From positions 124,001 to 188,000 of the forward strand of contig CAKPMX010000002.1 of the NCBI GenBank assembly GCA_934168205.1: 64,000 nt of DNA, given 5' to 3'. Below, piece by piece: positions 26,518-35,547 of this stretch. Under the pieces are notes generated by a model. The model saw only the letters and a program-made list of their open reading frames with translations. It had not been told where the DNA came from and did no database searches. The DNA is from an uncultured Bacilli bacterium (lineage in GTDB: Bacteria; Bacillota_I; Bacilli_A; RF39; UBA660). The number at the start of each line of letters is the position of its first letter. The stretch's first letter is position 1. The translations under genes were made by a program, and so were the position numbers.

Positions 26518-27054
26518 ATGAAGATATTTGTCATTGGGGGTAAAGCTAGAACTGGTAAAAATACACTTGGTAATTATTTAATGGAAGAGGCTAAAAAGTA
26601 TGGATATAAGCCTTGTGTTATGCGTCTTACAGAGCCATTATATAGTTATGCGAGAAACTATTTCGACTGGAGTGAAAATACAGGAGAAAAACCTAGAGAG
26701 TTTTTACAAAAAATGGGTATTGAAATAATTAAAGAAAAGTTACATAAAAACTATTTTTTAATAGATCGTACTTGTGAAGATATTGAAATTCTTTCTAATT
26801 TCTTTGATGTTTTTATAATTACTGATGCTAGACTTATAATGGAATTTAGTGAATTAAAAAAGCGTTTTGATGATGTAGTTACTATAAAATTAGAAAGAGA
26901 AGATTATGATGATTTATTAGATGATGAGGAAAGAAAACATATTACGGAAACAGAAATAGATGATTATAAGAATTTTGATTATATTGTTAAAAATACTAGT
27001 ATTGATGAGTTAAAAAATGAAGCTAATAATATTATTAAAAATGAGGAGATGTAG
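26518..27054 (+). CDS. P-loop deoxynucleotide/dephospho-CoA kinase-like
   Basis: This has an N-terminal P-loop G-G-K-A-R-T-G-K-N-T (about 7-16) and a 'T-D-A-R-L' segment (about 102). It resembles small nucleotide-kinase-like NTPases (dNMP or dephospho-CoA kinase superfamily) but I cannot name a substrate. It is the first gene behind the Ala T-box, with TTAGGAGG before the start. Confidence 0.65.
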   Translation: MKIFVIGGKARTGKNTLGNYLMEEAKKYGYKPCVMRLTEPLYSYARNYFDWSENTGEKPREFLQKMGIEIIKEKLHKNYFLIDRTCEDIEILSNFFDVFIITDARLIMEFSELKKRFDDVVTIKLEREDYDDLLDDEERKHITETEIDDYKNFDYIVKNTSIDELKNEANNIIKNEEM

Positions 27055-27057
27055 ATT

Positions 27058-27609
27058 ATGAATAAGTTAATTGCGGTTGTTGGAATGGCTGGCTCTGGTA
27101 AGAGTATTGCGACTGATTATTTAGAAAAGAAAGGTTGGACTAAGATTTACTTTGGTGGTGTTATTTATGATAATATGCGTAAAGAAGGTATTGAAATAAC
27201 ACCTGAGTCACAAAAAGAATATAGAGAAAGCATTCGTAAAAAATATGGCATGGGTGCAGTAGCTTACCTTTTAAAAGATAAAATAGAAGAAGCCTATAAG
27301 GCGGGAAATACAGTACTTGATGGTTTATATTCTTGGGATGAATATGTAATTTTAAAAGAAAAATTTAAAGATGAATTAAAACTAGTATGTGTTTGTTGTG
27401 ATAAAGCTATTAGATACGAACGCATTGGTAAGAGAATTGATAGACCATTTAATCTAGATGAAATTCAAATTAGAGATTTGTCTGAAATTGAGAACTTGGC
27501 AAAGGGTGGACCTATTGCTTTTGCAGATTACTATATATTTAATAATGGTAATATTGAAGAATATGAAAAAAGACTTTTAGAGATACTTTCAGATATAGAT
27601 AAACATTAA
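27058..27609 (+). CDS. UPF0200-like P-loop kinase
   Basis: P-loop G-M-A-G-S-G-K-S (about 9-16), 'Y-F-G-G-V-I-Y-D-N-M-R-K-E-G', 'G-M-G-A-V-A' and the 'A-D-Y-Y-I-F-N-N-G' ending match UPF0200, a family related to dephospho-CoA kinase and adenylate kinase that is best known in archaea. It is 3 bp after the previous kinase gene and 14 bp before alaS. Why it is under Ala T-box control is unclear. Confidence 0.75.
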   Translation: MNKLIAVVGMAGSGKSIATDYLEKKGWTKIYFGGVIYDNMRKEGIEITPESQKEYRESIRKKYGMGAVAYLLKDKIEEAYKAGNTVLDGLYSWDEYVILKEKFKDELKLVCVCCDKAIRYERIGKRIDRPFNLDEIQIRDLSEIENLAKGGPIAFADYYIFNNGNIEEYEKRLLEILSDIDKH

Positions 27610-27623
27610 GGAGGTAGAAGTTT

Positions 27624-30317
27624 ATGAAGTATATGAGTCATGATGATATAAGAAATACTTGGTATAGATTCTTTGAAGAAAAGGGACATAAGGTATTAGA
27701 AAGTGCTTCGTTGATACCTGTTAATGATAATAGTCTTCTTTGGGTTAATGCTGGTGTTACACCATTAAAAAAGTATTTTGATGGTTCTGTTGTACCTGAA
27801 TGTAAGAGACTTGTTAGTATTCAAAAATGTATTCGTACTAATGATATTGAAAATGTTGGTGTTACTAAGAGACATCAAACATTCTTTGAAATGATGGGAA
27901 ACTTTTCGATAGGAGATTATTTTAAGAATGAAGCAATTGAATATTCTTTTGAATTGTTAACTAGTCCTAAATATTTTGATATAGATAAAAATCTTTTATA
28001 TGTAACGATTTATACTGATGATAATGATGCTTATAATCGTTGGGTAGAAGTTGGTATGGATCCTAGTCATATTGTAAGACTTGAAGAGAATTTCTGGGAA
28101 ATTGGTGAAGGACCATGTGGCCCTGATTCAGAAATATTCTATGATCGTGGTGAAAAGTATGATAAAGATGGTACTGCATTAGAAAAATTTAAGTTGGATG
28201 AAGAACAAGAAAGATATGTTGAAATTTGGAATAATGTATTTAGTCAATTTAACTCTAAAGAAGGAGTAGATAGAAAAGATTATAAAGAACTTCCACATAA
28301 GAATATAGATACTGGTGCTGGTCTTGAAAGATGGTGTTGTATTTTTCAAAATGTAGATTCTACTTTTGATACAGATTTATTTAAACCTATTATGCAACAT
28401 ATTGAAGAATTAACTGGTTCTATTTATACTGGCCAAAAGGAATATAAAATTATTGCTGATCATATAAGAGCAATTGTGTTTGCTTTAGCTGATGGAGCTT
28501 CTTTTGAAAATACGGGTAGAGGTTATGTTTTAAGAAGACTTCTTCGTCGTAGTGTTAGATATGGAAAGAACTTATTTATTGAATGTCCTTTTATGTATAA
28601 ACTTGTTTCTGATGTTGTATTTACGATGGAAAAGGCTTATCCATATTTAGTAGAAAAAAGAGCTGTTATAGAGACTTTAGTTTTAGAAGAAGAAAAGTTA
28701 TTCTTAAAGACTTTGGAAGCCGGAGAAAGACGTTTAAAAGAACTTGTTAAGAATTCTAATGATGGATATATTTCTGGAGAGGATGCTTTTAAATTATATG
28801 ATACTTATGGTTTCCCATATGAACTTACTTTAGAGTATTTAAATGAACTTGGATATTCTTGTTCTAAAGAAGAGTTTGATAAATATATGAATATTCAAAA
28901 AGAAATGGCTAGAAAAAATAGTAAGAATAAGACTTCTATGGCTAGTCAAAAGAAAGTTTTATTAGATTTTACCGATAAGAGTCAATTTGTTTATGGAATT
29001 TATCGTTTAAAAACTTCTGTTTTAGCAATTTTTTCTAAAGATGAGATTATTAATGCAGTTGACCATGACTGCTATATAGCACTTGATAGGACTTGTTTTT
29101 ATGCAGAATCTGGTGGACAAGTTGCTGATACTGGAATGTTACTTGGTAAGAACTTTAAAGCACGTGTGCTTGATGTTTTTAAAGGACCTAATGGACAACA
29201 TATTCATAAGGTTAAATTACTTGATGGTGTTATTAAAATAGGTGATAATTGTGAAGCCGTTATTGATAAAGACCGACGTAAAAAAATAGAAGCTAATCAT
29301 TCTTCTGTTCATATTTTACAATATGCCTTACAGCAAGTTGTATCGTCTAATATTAAACAAGCTGGTAGTTATGTAGATGATGAGAAATTTAGATTTGACT
29401 TTACTTACTCTGGTAAGGTTAGTGATGATAATATTTTAGAGGTTGAAGGTTTTGCTAGAAATGTTATTTCAAAGAACTTGATTGTTTCTACAGAGATTAT
29501 GCCTCTTGATAAGGCAAAACAATTAGGAGCAATGGCTTTATTTAGTGAGAAATATTCGGATATTGTTAGGGTGGTTAAGATAGGAAAATCTATCGAATTA
29601 TGTGGTGGTACTCATGTATCTAATACTAAGGATATTGAACATTTTACACTTTATTCATGTGAATCTAAAGGAAGTAATACTTATAGAATTGAAGGAGCTA
29701 CTGGTACACGTAGTGAAATAGCATTATTAACAGCTATTAAACCTTATAATGATGAAATTGTTAAGTTGCTTGTTAAGGCTAGAAATATTTTAGATAAAGC
29801 TAATAATGAAGGTATAAAGTTAAAGTTTGATGTTGATATTGATAATACTAAACCTACATCATATAAAGATATTATGTTTAATAAAAATGAACTTGGATAT
29901 GTTCAACAAGAAGTTAAGAGTTTAGAAAAGAAATACTTTAATTTAAGAGAACAAAAGGACTTATCAAATTTAGATATTTATAAGGAACATATTAAAAATT
30001 ATAATGGTACTTTAGGTATTATTATGGAAGTTAATAATAAGGACATTAATTTACTTAAATCAATAGCCGATAGTTTAATTGGTGTTTTGGGTACCGGTTT
30101 TGTATTTTTTGCTAATGTCAAGGATGATGGTAGTGTTAATTATTTAGCTCGTAGTAATTGTTCTTTAAATGCTGGACTTGTTGTTAAAAACGCATCTGTT
30201 GCTTCTAATGGTAATGGTGGTGGTAGTTCTACTTTTGCTCAAGGTGGCGGAAAAGAAACTAGTAATCTTAAGAGTATTTTAGAAGAAGTAGGAGTAGCTT
30301 TAAATGAGTGTAAATAA
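27624..30317 (+). CDS. alaS: Alanyl-tRNA synthetase
   Basis: This is a full-length class II synthetase of 897 residues. It has motif 2-type 'R-T-N-D-I-E-N-V-G', the editing-site HSSVH (559-563) and the matching C-G-G-T-H (660-664), plus a C-terminal glycine-rich C-Ala domain ('G-N-G-G-G-G-S-S-T-F-A-Q-G-G-G' type). It charges tRNA-Ala and clears Ser/Gly mischarging. AAGGAGG lies before the ATG. It is regulated by the Ala T-box upstream of the operon. Confidence 0.97.
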   Translation: MKYMSHDDIRNTWYRFFEEKGHKVLESASLIPVNDNSLLWVNAGVTPLKKYFDGSVVPECKRLVSIQKCIRTNDIENVGVTKRHQTFFEMMGNFSIGDYFKNEAIEYSFELLTSPKYFDIDKNLLYVTIYTDDNDAYNRWVEVGMDPSHIVRLEENFWEIGEGPCGPDSEIFYDRGEKYDKDGTALEKFKLDEEQERYVEIWNNVFSQFNSKEGVDRKDYKELPHKNIDTGAGLERWCCIFQNVDSTFDTDLFKPIMQHIEELTGSIYTGQKEYKIIADHIRAIVFALADGASFENTGRGYVLRRLLRRSVRYGKNLFIECPFMYKLVSDVVFTMEKAYPYLVEKRAVIETLVLEEEKLFLKTLEAGERRLKELVKNSNDGYISGEDAFKLYDTYGFPYELTLEYLNELGYSCSKEEFDKYMNIQKEMARKNSKNKTSMASQKKVLLDFTDKSQFVYGIYRLKTSVLAIFSKDEIINAVDHDCYIALDRTCFYAESGGQVADTGMLLGKNFKARVLDVFKGPNGQHIHKVKLLDGVIKIGDNCEAVIDKDRRKKIEANHSSVHILQYALQQVVSSNIKQAGSYVDDEKFRFDFTYSGKVSDDNILEVEGFARNVISKNLIVSTEIMPLDKAKQLGAMALFSEKYSDIVRVVKIGKSIELCGGTHVSNTKDIEHFTLYSCESKGSNTYRIEGATGTRSEIALLTAIKPYNDEIVKLLVKARNILDKANNEGIKLKFDVDIDNTKPTSYKDIMFNKNELGYVQQEVKSLEKKYFNLREQKDLSNLDIYKEHIKNYNGTLGIIMEVNNKDINLLKSIADSLIGVLGTGFVFFANVKDDGSVNYLARSNCSLNAGLVVKNASVASNGNGGGSSTFAQGGGKETSNLKSILEEVGVALNECK

Positions 30318-31242
30318 TTACTTAATTGAAGGTGAAGATTATGTTTCTGTTCAAAGTACTATTAAAGATGTCATTTTAAAAAATGATTTTAATGAAGTGG
30401 TTTCAGAATGTTATGATTTAGTTGATAATTCTTTAGAAAAAGCTTTGGAAGATTTAGATACTTATGGACTTTTTTCAGATAAGAAAATTGTTATAGTTAA
30501 TAATGTTGATTTATTAAGTAAAGAGGAAAATAGTAAGGATTTAGATCATTTGTATAAATATTTGGATGATCCTAATCCTACTAATTTATTGTTTCTATGT
30601 AGTAAGAAGCTTAATTCTACTTTGAAAGTGACAAAGGAATTAAAAAAGAAATGTACTTATATTAAGGCAGAACTTGATAAGAATAAGTTTGCGAAAGAGT
30701 TACTTGCTGACTATAAAATTGATAATAAAGCACTTAATTTATTGTTTGAATATTGTCTTGATGATATTACTAAGCTAGAGAATGAAATTATAAAGTTAAA
30801 GACTTATAGATGTAAGGAAAAGACTATTAATGAGAAAGATGTTTTAGATTTATGTGTTGCGAAGTTAGGTGATGCTAGTGAGTTAACATTTTCTTTTAGT
30901 AGATCTTTAGCGGAAAAGGATAAGAAAAGGGCTTTAGAAAAGTATAGAGAATTATTAAATTATAATATTGAACCTTTAAGTATTGTTGGTTTACTTGCTA
31001 GTCAAGTTAGAATTATATATCAAGTTAAATGCTTAAGAGAAGAGGGTTTAAATAATAATGAAATCGCAACAAAGTTAGATGTAAAACCTTATCGCGTTAC
31101 TAAGACTTTAGAATTAACTAATTATTATACTTTTAAAGAGTTACTTAATTTAATGATTAGTTTACAAAAAATAGATTTACAAATAAAAACTACTAGTGTG
31201 GATGCAAATTCATTGGTTGAACTTTTTATATTAAACATATAG
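30304..31242 (+). CDS. holA: DNA polymerase III delta subunit
   Basis: This 312-residue HolA-type clamp-loader subunit has 'T-Y-G-L-F-S-D-K-K-I-V-I-V', 'L-F-L-C-S-K-K-L', a 'D-I-T-K-L-E-N-E-I-I-K-L' helix and the C-terminal 'L-L-A-S-Q-V-R-I-I-Y-Q-V-K' segment. It overlaps the end of alaS by 14 bp, so the two are coupled and both come under the T-box. A weak stem with a T tract at 31231-31263 ends the unit. Confidence 0.92.
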   Translation: MSVNNYLIEGEDYVSVQSTIKDVILKNDFNEVVSECYDLVDNSLEKALEDLDTYGLFSDKKIVIVNNVDLLSKEENSKDLDHLYKYLDDPNPTNLLFLCSKKLNSTLKVTKELKKKCTYIKAELDKNKFAKELLADYKIDNKALNLLFEYCLDDITKLENEIIKLKTYRCKEKTINEKDVLDLCVAKLGDASELTFSFSRSLAEKDKKRALEKYRELLNYNIEPLSIVGLLASQVRIIYQVKCLREEGLNNNEIATKLDVKPYRVTKTLELTNYYTFKELLNLMISLQKIDLQIKTTSVDANSLVELFILNI

Positions 31243-31317
31243 ATTTTAATTTATATGTTTTTTTCTTGGTATATTTTTTATTTTATTATATACTGTTTAT
31301 AGTAGGTGGTGAGTTTT

Positions 31318-32247
31318 ATGTCTTTTGATGATGTAGAAAAGGCAAGAATTAAGTATAGGAACAAGTTAATTGTAGCGATTATTGTTTCCTTGGTTATTAT
31401 TGTTACAGCTGGAATATTAACTAATGTATTTGTTGATGGAGAGTCTGTACCGTTATTGTTCTTTGGTTCTATTGTTTTATTTGTGATAGACGCTCTTATT
31501 GTATCTGGTGATAAGAAAAGATATACTTTGGCATTTAAGGAGTTTTTTGTAAAGAGTTCTTTAGAAAAAGTATTTACTGATTTAAAGTATATGCCAGAGT
31601 CTGGAATTAGTCCTAGTGTTATTAGAAATACTGGAATGATGTATATGGGTGATAGATATTCATCTGAGGACTTTGTTTCTGGAAAGTATAAAGACATTGG
31701 ATTCTGTCAAGCTGATGTACACATAGAAGAGGAACATCAAAGTACTGATTCTGAAGGACATACTACAACTTATTATGTAACTATTTTTAAAGGTAGATGG
31801 ATGATATTTGATTTTAATAAGACTTTTAAAGCTAATGTCCAGGTATGTCAAAAAGGTTTTGGAAATAATAAAGTTATTAATTCTATATTTTCTAAGAGTA
31901 CTAGATATCAAAAAATACAGATGGAGTCTACTGATTTTAATAAGAGATTTTTAGTGTATGCTCAAGATGCACATGATGCTTTTTATATTATTACGCCTCA
32001 TATAATGGAAAAAATAATTAAATTATCTGGCGATAGTAAGGGTAAAATTTTATTATGCTTTATTAATAATCAGTTACATGTTGGCTTATATGATAATAAA
32101 GATTCATTTGAACCTAGTAGTTGCTTTAGTACAATTGATACTGAAAAAGTTACTGAAAACGTATTGTCTGATATTAAGAAAATTACAATGTTTGTTGATG
32201 AGTTAGAGTTAGATAATGACTTATTTAAGAGTAAAAATGTAAATTAA
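31318..32247 (+). CDS. DUF3137 membrane protein (paralogue 1)
   Basis: Two transmembrane helices (about 18-65) are followed by a DUF3137 domain with 'M-G-D-R-Y-S-S-E-D-F-V-S-G-K-Y', 'F-C-Q-A-D-V-H', 'F-K-G-R-W-M-I-F-D-F-N-K' and 'H-I-M-E-K-I'. I start it at ATG 31318, 6 nt after AGGTGGTG. DUF3137 proteins commonly pair with LemA, and here a lemA gene follows a second copy. Function unknown. Confidence 0.82.
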   Translation: MSFDDVEKARIKYRNKLIVAIIVSLVIIVTAGILTNVFVDGESVPLLFFGSIVLFVIDALIVSGDKKRYTLAFKEFFVKSSLEKVFTDLKYMPESGISPSVIRNTGMMYMGDRYSSEDFVSGKYKDIGFCQADVHIEEEHQSTDSEGHTTTYYVTIFKGRWMIFDFNKTFKANVQVCQKGFGNNKVINSIFSKSTRYQKIQMESTDFNKRFLVYAQDAHDAFYIITPHIMEKIIKLSGDSKGKILLCFINNQLHVGLYDNKDSFEPSSCFSTIDTEKVTENVLSDIKKITMFVDELELDNDLFKSKNVN

Positions 32248-32278
32248 ATTTGTATTTTAGTAAATCGAGGTGATTTAT

Positions 32279-33241
32279 TTGGAACTTAAGGAATTTAAAA
32301 GAGTTAGACGTTGGTGTCAGGCTTGGACTATTATTTTGTTATTAATATTATTTTTGATTGGTTACTTTTTTGTGAATATATTTCCGGTTAAGTATAGTAA
32401 TATTTTAGTTCAAAATCAAAATTTATTAATAGGATTTATTGGTGTTTGTATTGGCGTTGTTTGCTTATATGTTGTTTTAACATATTTTTGTGTTATTAAA
32501 CCAAGAAAAAAATATATTAAGTATTATAAGGAACTTTTTGTTTTAAAAACGTTGAAACAATATTTTACTGGTGTTGTTTATAAGAGTAATGCTGGTGTTA
32601 GTAAGAAAGTTATTGCTGATACTCGTGTGATACGAATGGGAGATAGATTCTCGTCTAATGATTATGTTTCGGGAAAATATAAAGGTGTTAAATTTAGACA
32701 GTCTGATGTACATATGGAAAAAGAAAGACATATATATATTCCTGGGGAAGATGAAATTTCTGAAATTACATACTATACAACGTTATTTAAAGGTAGATGG
32801 ATGGTGTTTGACTTTAATAAAAACTTTAAATCGAATGTTTGTGTTTATGAAAAGGGATTTTTAAATAAAGGAATTAATTCAATATTTTCTTCTGTTGAGT
32901 ATAAAAAGGTTAATTTAGAATCTGATAAATTTAATAGTGAATTTAATGTTTATGCAATTAATGGGGAAGAAGCTTTTTATATTATTACACCACATTTAAT
33001 GGAGAAAATTTCTAGATTGAACGATAAGTGTTCTGGAAAATTATTATTATGTTTTATTGATAATAAATTACATGTTGGTATAGATAATGATCATGATTCT
33101 TTTGAAGCACCAAGTTACTTTAAGATTTTTAGTAAAAAGACTATAATTAAATCTATTACTAAGGATATTATGTTAATTACAATGTTTGTTGATGAATTAG
33201 GGCTTGATAATGAATTATTTAAAAGTAAGGATGTAAATTAG
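32279..33241 (+). CDS. DUF3137 membrane protein (paralogue 2)
   Basis: This is the tandem paralogue of the preceding gene with the same order: two helices (about 15-75), 'M-G-D-R-F-S-S-N-D-Y-V-S-G-K-Y', 'F-K-G-R-W-M-V-F-D-F-N' and the same last residues (F-K-S-K-D-V-N against F-K-S-K-N-V-N). The start is probably TTG 32279, 5 nt behind AGGTGAT; a GTG at 32270 overlaps that site. Confidence 0.8.
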   Translation: MELKEFKRVRRWCQAWTIILLLILFLIGYFFVNIFPVKYSNILVQNQNLLIGFIGVCIGVVCLYVVLTYFCVIKPRKKYIKYYKELFVLKTLKQYFTGVVYKSNAGVSKKVIADTRVIRMGDRFSSNDYVSGKYKGVKFRQSDVHMEKERHIYIPGEDEISEITYYTTLFKGRWMVFDFNKNFKSNVCVYEKGFLNKGINSIFSSVEYKKVNLESDKFNSEFNVYAINGEEAFYIITPHLMEKISRLNDKCSGKLLLCFIDNKLHVGIDNDHDSFEAPSYFKIFSKKTIIKSITKDIMLITMFVDELGLDNELFKSKDVN

Positions 33242-33329
33242 TGTATATTGATTATTTATTTTAGTTTTGATTTTATCCGTTTAGTGATAGAATTGAATAT
33301 AGATATAATGTTGAAAGGAGGTGTAGTTG

Positions 33330-33869
33330 ATGGAAATATTAATAGTTGTTGGCGTTTTAGTACTTATTATTGTAATATGGTATGTTTCAGTTTCTAATGC
33401 TTTCAATAGAGATATTGTTAAAATTGATGAAGCTGATTCTGGTATAGATGTTGCGTTAACTAAGAGATATGATGTTTTAACTAAAATGATAGCTGTTTGT
33501 AAAGGATATGCTAAACATGAAAAGGAGACTATTACTGATACTATTAAATATAGAAAAGGTATGAGTATGGAAGAAAGAGTTGAAGCTAATAATAAAATGA
33601 ATGAAACTCTTGGCAAAATCAATGTTTTAGCTGAAGCTTATCCAGATTTGAAGGCTAGTGAAAATTTTAAAACATTACAGACTGCTATTGCTGATGTTGA
33701 AGAACATTTACAAGCTGCTAGACGTTTATATAATGCAAATATATCTTCTTATAATCAAAGAGTAGTATCTTTCCCTTCTAGTATTATTGCTTCTTCAAAA
33801 GGACTTAGTAAAAGAGAATTCTTTGAAGCTGATACAGCTAAAAAGGAAGATGTTAAAATAGAGTTTTAA
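33330..33869 (+). CDS. lemA: LemA family protein (second copy)
   Basis: One N-terminal helix (about 3-20), then the LemA bundle with 'L-T-K-R-Y-D-V-L-T-K-M' (in place of R-R-x-D-L-I-P), 'A-E-A-Y-P-D-L-K-A' and 'A-A-R-R-L-Y-N-A-N'. AAAGGAGGTG lies 6 nt before ATG 33330. It is the last gene of a DUF3137-DUF3137-LemA module, distinct from the LemA-TPM pair at 10.9 kb. Confidence 0.88.
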   Translation: MEILIVVGVLVLIIVIWYVSVSNAFNRDIVKIDEADSGIDVALTKRYDVLTKMIAVCKGYAKHEKETITDTIKYRKGMSMEERVEANNKMNETLGKINVLAEAYPDLKASENFKTLQTAIADVEEHLQAARRLYNANISSYNQRVVSFPSSIIASSKGLSKREFFEADTAKKEDVKIEF

Positions 33870-33905
33870 AAAAGATATTCTTAATTTTAGAATATCTTTT
33901 TTTGT
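33870..33905. terminator. Bidirectional terminator
   Basis: A 12-bp AAAAGATATTCT/AGAATATCTTTT stem lies between convergent genes, with T tracts each way. Confidence 0.85.
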
Positions 33906-33911
33906 TTGTGT

Positions 33912-35489
33912 TTATTTTTGATCTTTATTAGGATCAGTTTTAATAAATGTTTTATTTGCCTCACTTGTATTATTATCTTGATTTGTGCTTGCTGTTAGAA
34001 GTTCTTTTTCTTCGATGGACATTCTAGCAAGGTATTCTTTGCACTCATCTATTTCTTGCTTGGCATCAGCAATTTGCTTTGTTATGGTTGCGACTTTATT
34101 AGTACGATGACCAGTATTTTTTCTTAAACAATTCTTTTTATATTCAATTAAGGAACTTGTACTTTTATAATTATCTATAGCATCTTTATCAATTATTATA
34201 GCTTTTCTATATAGATCAATATATGTAACTACTTCAGTTGATTTTTCAGTAAACTGTTTCATGTAATTGATGTAGCCAGTAATTGCTTTTGATAATCTGT
34301 TATCTGGCAGATAATCATTATTTTCTTTACTCTCATCCCAGAAAGTATCGAATTCTAAAAGAGCTTCTTTTAAGGTTAATGGTCTGTTTGAATATTTTTT
34401 AAGACTCGGTATGATAGTTTCTAGTTCTTCACGTCTACTTAAATCATTTACTTTAGTAATAAAATCTGCTCTCATACTATCTTTAAAGTCATCTGGTTCA
34501 ACTGTTAAATGGTCTATTTCTGCGGCTTCGGCAGCATTTACTAATTGTGTTAACTCTTGAACTGTTTCTTTAAAATCTGGGTATCCCTTATCGCTAATAA
34601 TGTATTTTAAATATTTTATGGTTTTCTTTTTACTACCAAACTTTTCGTTATAAAATCTAATTAATTGTGATACTTCAGCTGGCAATTTTTTTATTACAGT
34701 TCCTTTTATACCAGCAAATTCATATGTATAAGTATATGTTTCTTCATAGTCTTTGTTCATGTTTTCGTTGTATATGGCTAAAAGTTGACCGTAATTTATA
34801 ATTTTATCAGCTGGATTTAATTTAGAAGTTATTCTTAATACATCTTTTATAGTAATGCTTCCGCCGGCTTTAGTGTTAATAATATCTTGGAGCTTTTTTC
34901 TATTAGCTTGAGCTTGTTTTATAAACTCTGTTGTTTTGTCATCATCGTCTTTTTGTTCTTGAAGAGTTTTAGCTCTTTCTTGAGATAAACTTACTATTTT
35001 ACTTTCTAAATTTTCTATTCTAAATATAATACTTTTTCTTTGTGTTTCTGTTATTTCTGATAATTCCTTAATAATTTCATCTTTTTCACTAGAAATTAAA
35101 GAAAGACAACTTTCTATGGTAATATTCTTTGTTGTAGGATTAGTGCTAGCTATCTGAGTAAATAGGGTAATAGGAATGTCACTATCTTGAATATTTATAT
35201 CATAAAAATACATGGATGAATCTATAGTTTCGCATTCTAGCCAGATTTGTTCATTAGTTCCTTTGACATCTGGTAATGGTTTTGTTTTTACTTTCCATTT
35301 GAACCCAGTTTCTTTAGATAGGGTAGCTGCTACTTTTTCTAATAATTTTTTGCCTTCTATAGTGTGTTTTTGTAAAATGTGTTCTATTGCGGTAATTGTT
35401 CTTTCATCATCATTTAAATAGCTATTTAAAAATTTATCTTCATCTATGTCTAATATTCTACAAAGTATTTCTGTTAATTCTTTATTCAC
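33912..35489 (-). CDS. Coiled-coil protein, 525 aa
   Basis: I do not recognise this large soluble protein. It has a long charged coiled coil (about 135-215, with 'R-I-E-N-L-E-S-K-I-V-S-L-S-Q-E-R'), a mixed central region, a second coiled coil (about 440-500, 'I-T-K-Q-I-A-D-A-K-Q-E-I-D') and a Thr/Asn/Lys-rich tail. No membrane segment. The start is GTG 35489, 6 nt behind AAAAGGAGAAG; the frame stays open 24 nt further. It sits behind rarA on the same strand, 58 bp apart. Confidence 0.6.
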   Translation of the reverse strand: MNKELTEILCRILDIDEDKFLNSYLNDDERTITAIEHILQKHTIEGKKLLEKVAATLSKETGFKWKVKTKPLPDVKGTNEQIWLECETIDSSMYFYDINIQDSDIPITLFTQIASTNPTTKNITIESCLSLISSEKDEIIKELSEITETQRKSIIFRIENLESKIVSLSQERAKTLQEQKDDDDKTTEFIKQAQANRKKLQDIINTKAGGSITIKDVLRITSKLNPADKIINYGQLLAIYNENMNKDYEETYTYTYEFAGIKGTVIKKLPAEVSQLIRFYNEKFGSKKKTIKYLKYIISDKGYPDFKETVQELTQLVNAAEAAEIDHLTVEPDDFKDSMRADFITKVNDLSRREELETIIPSLKKYSNRPLTLKEALLEFDTFWDESKENNDYLPDNRLSKAITGYINYMKQFTEKSTEVVTYIDLYRKAIIIDKDAIDNYKSTSSLIEYKKNCLRKNTGHRTNKVATITKQIADAKQEIDECKEYLARMSIEEKELLTASTNQDNNTSEANKTFIKTDPNKDQK

Positions 35490-35547
35490 TGCGATCTTCT
35501 CCTTTTGATACACTATTATATTTTATAGTTGTTTATTTTTCAATGAT

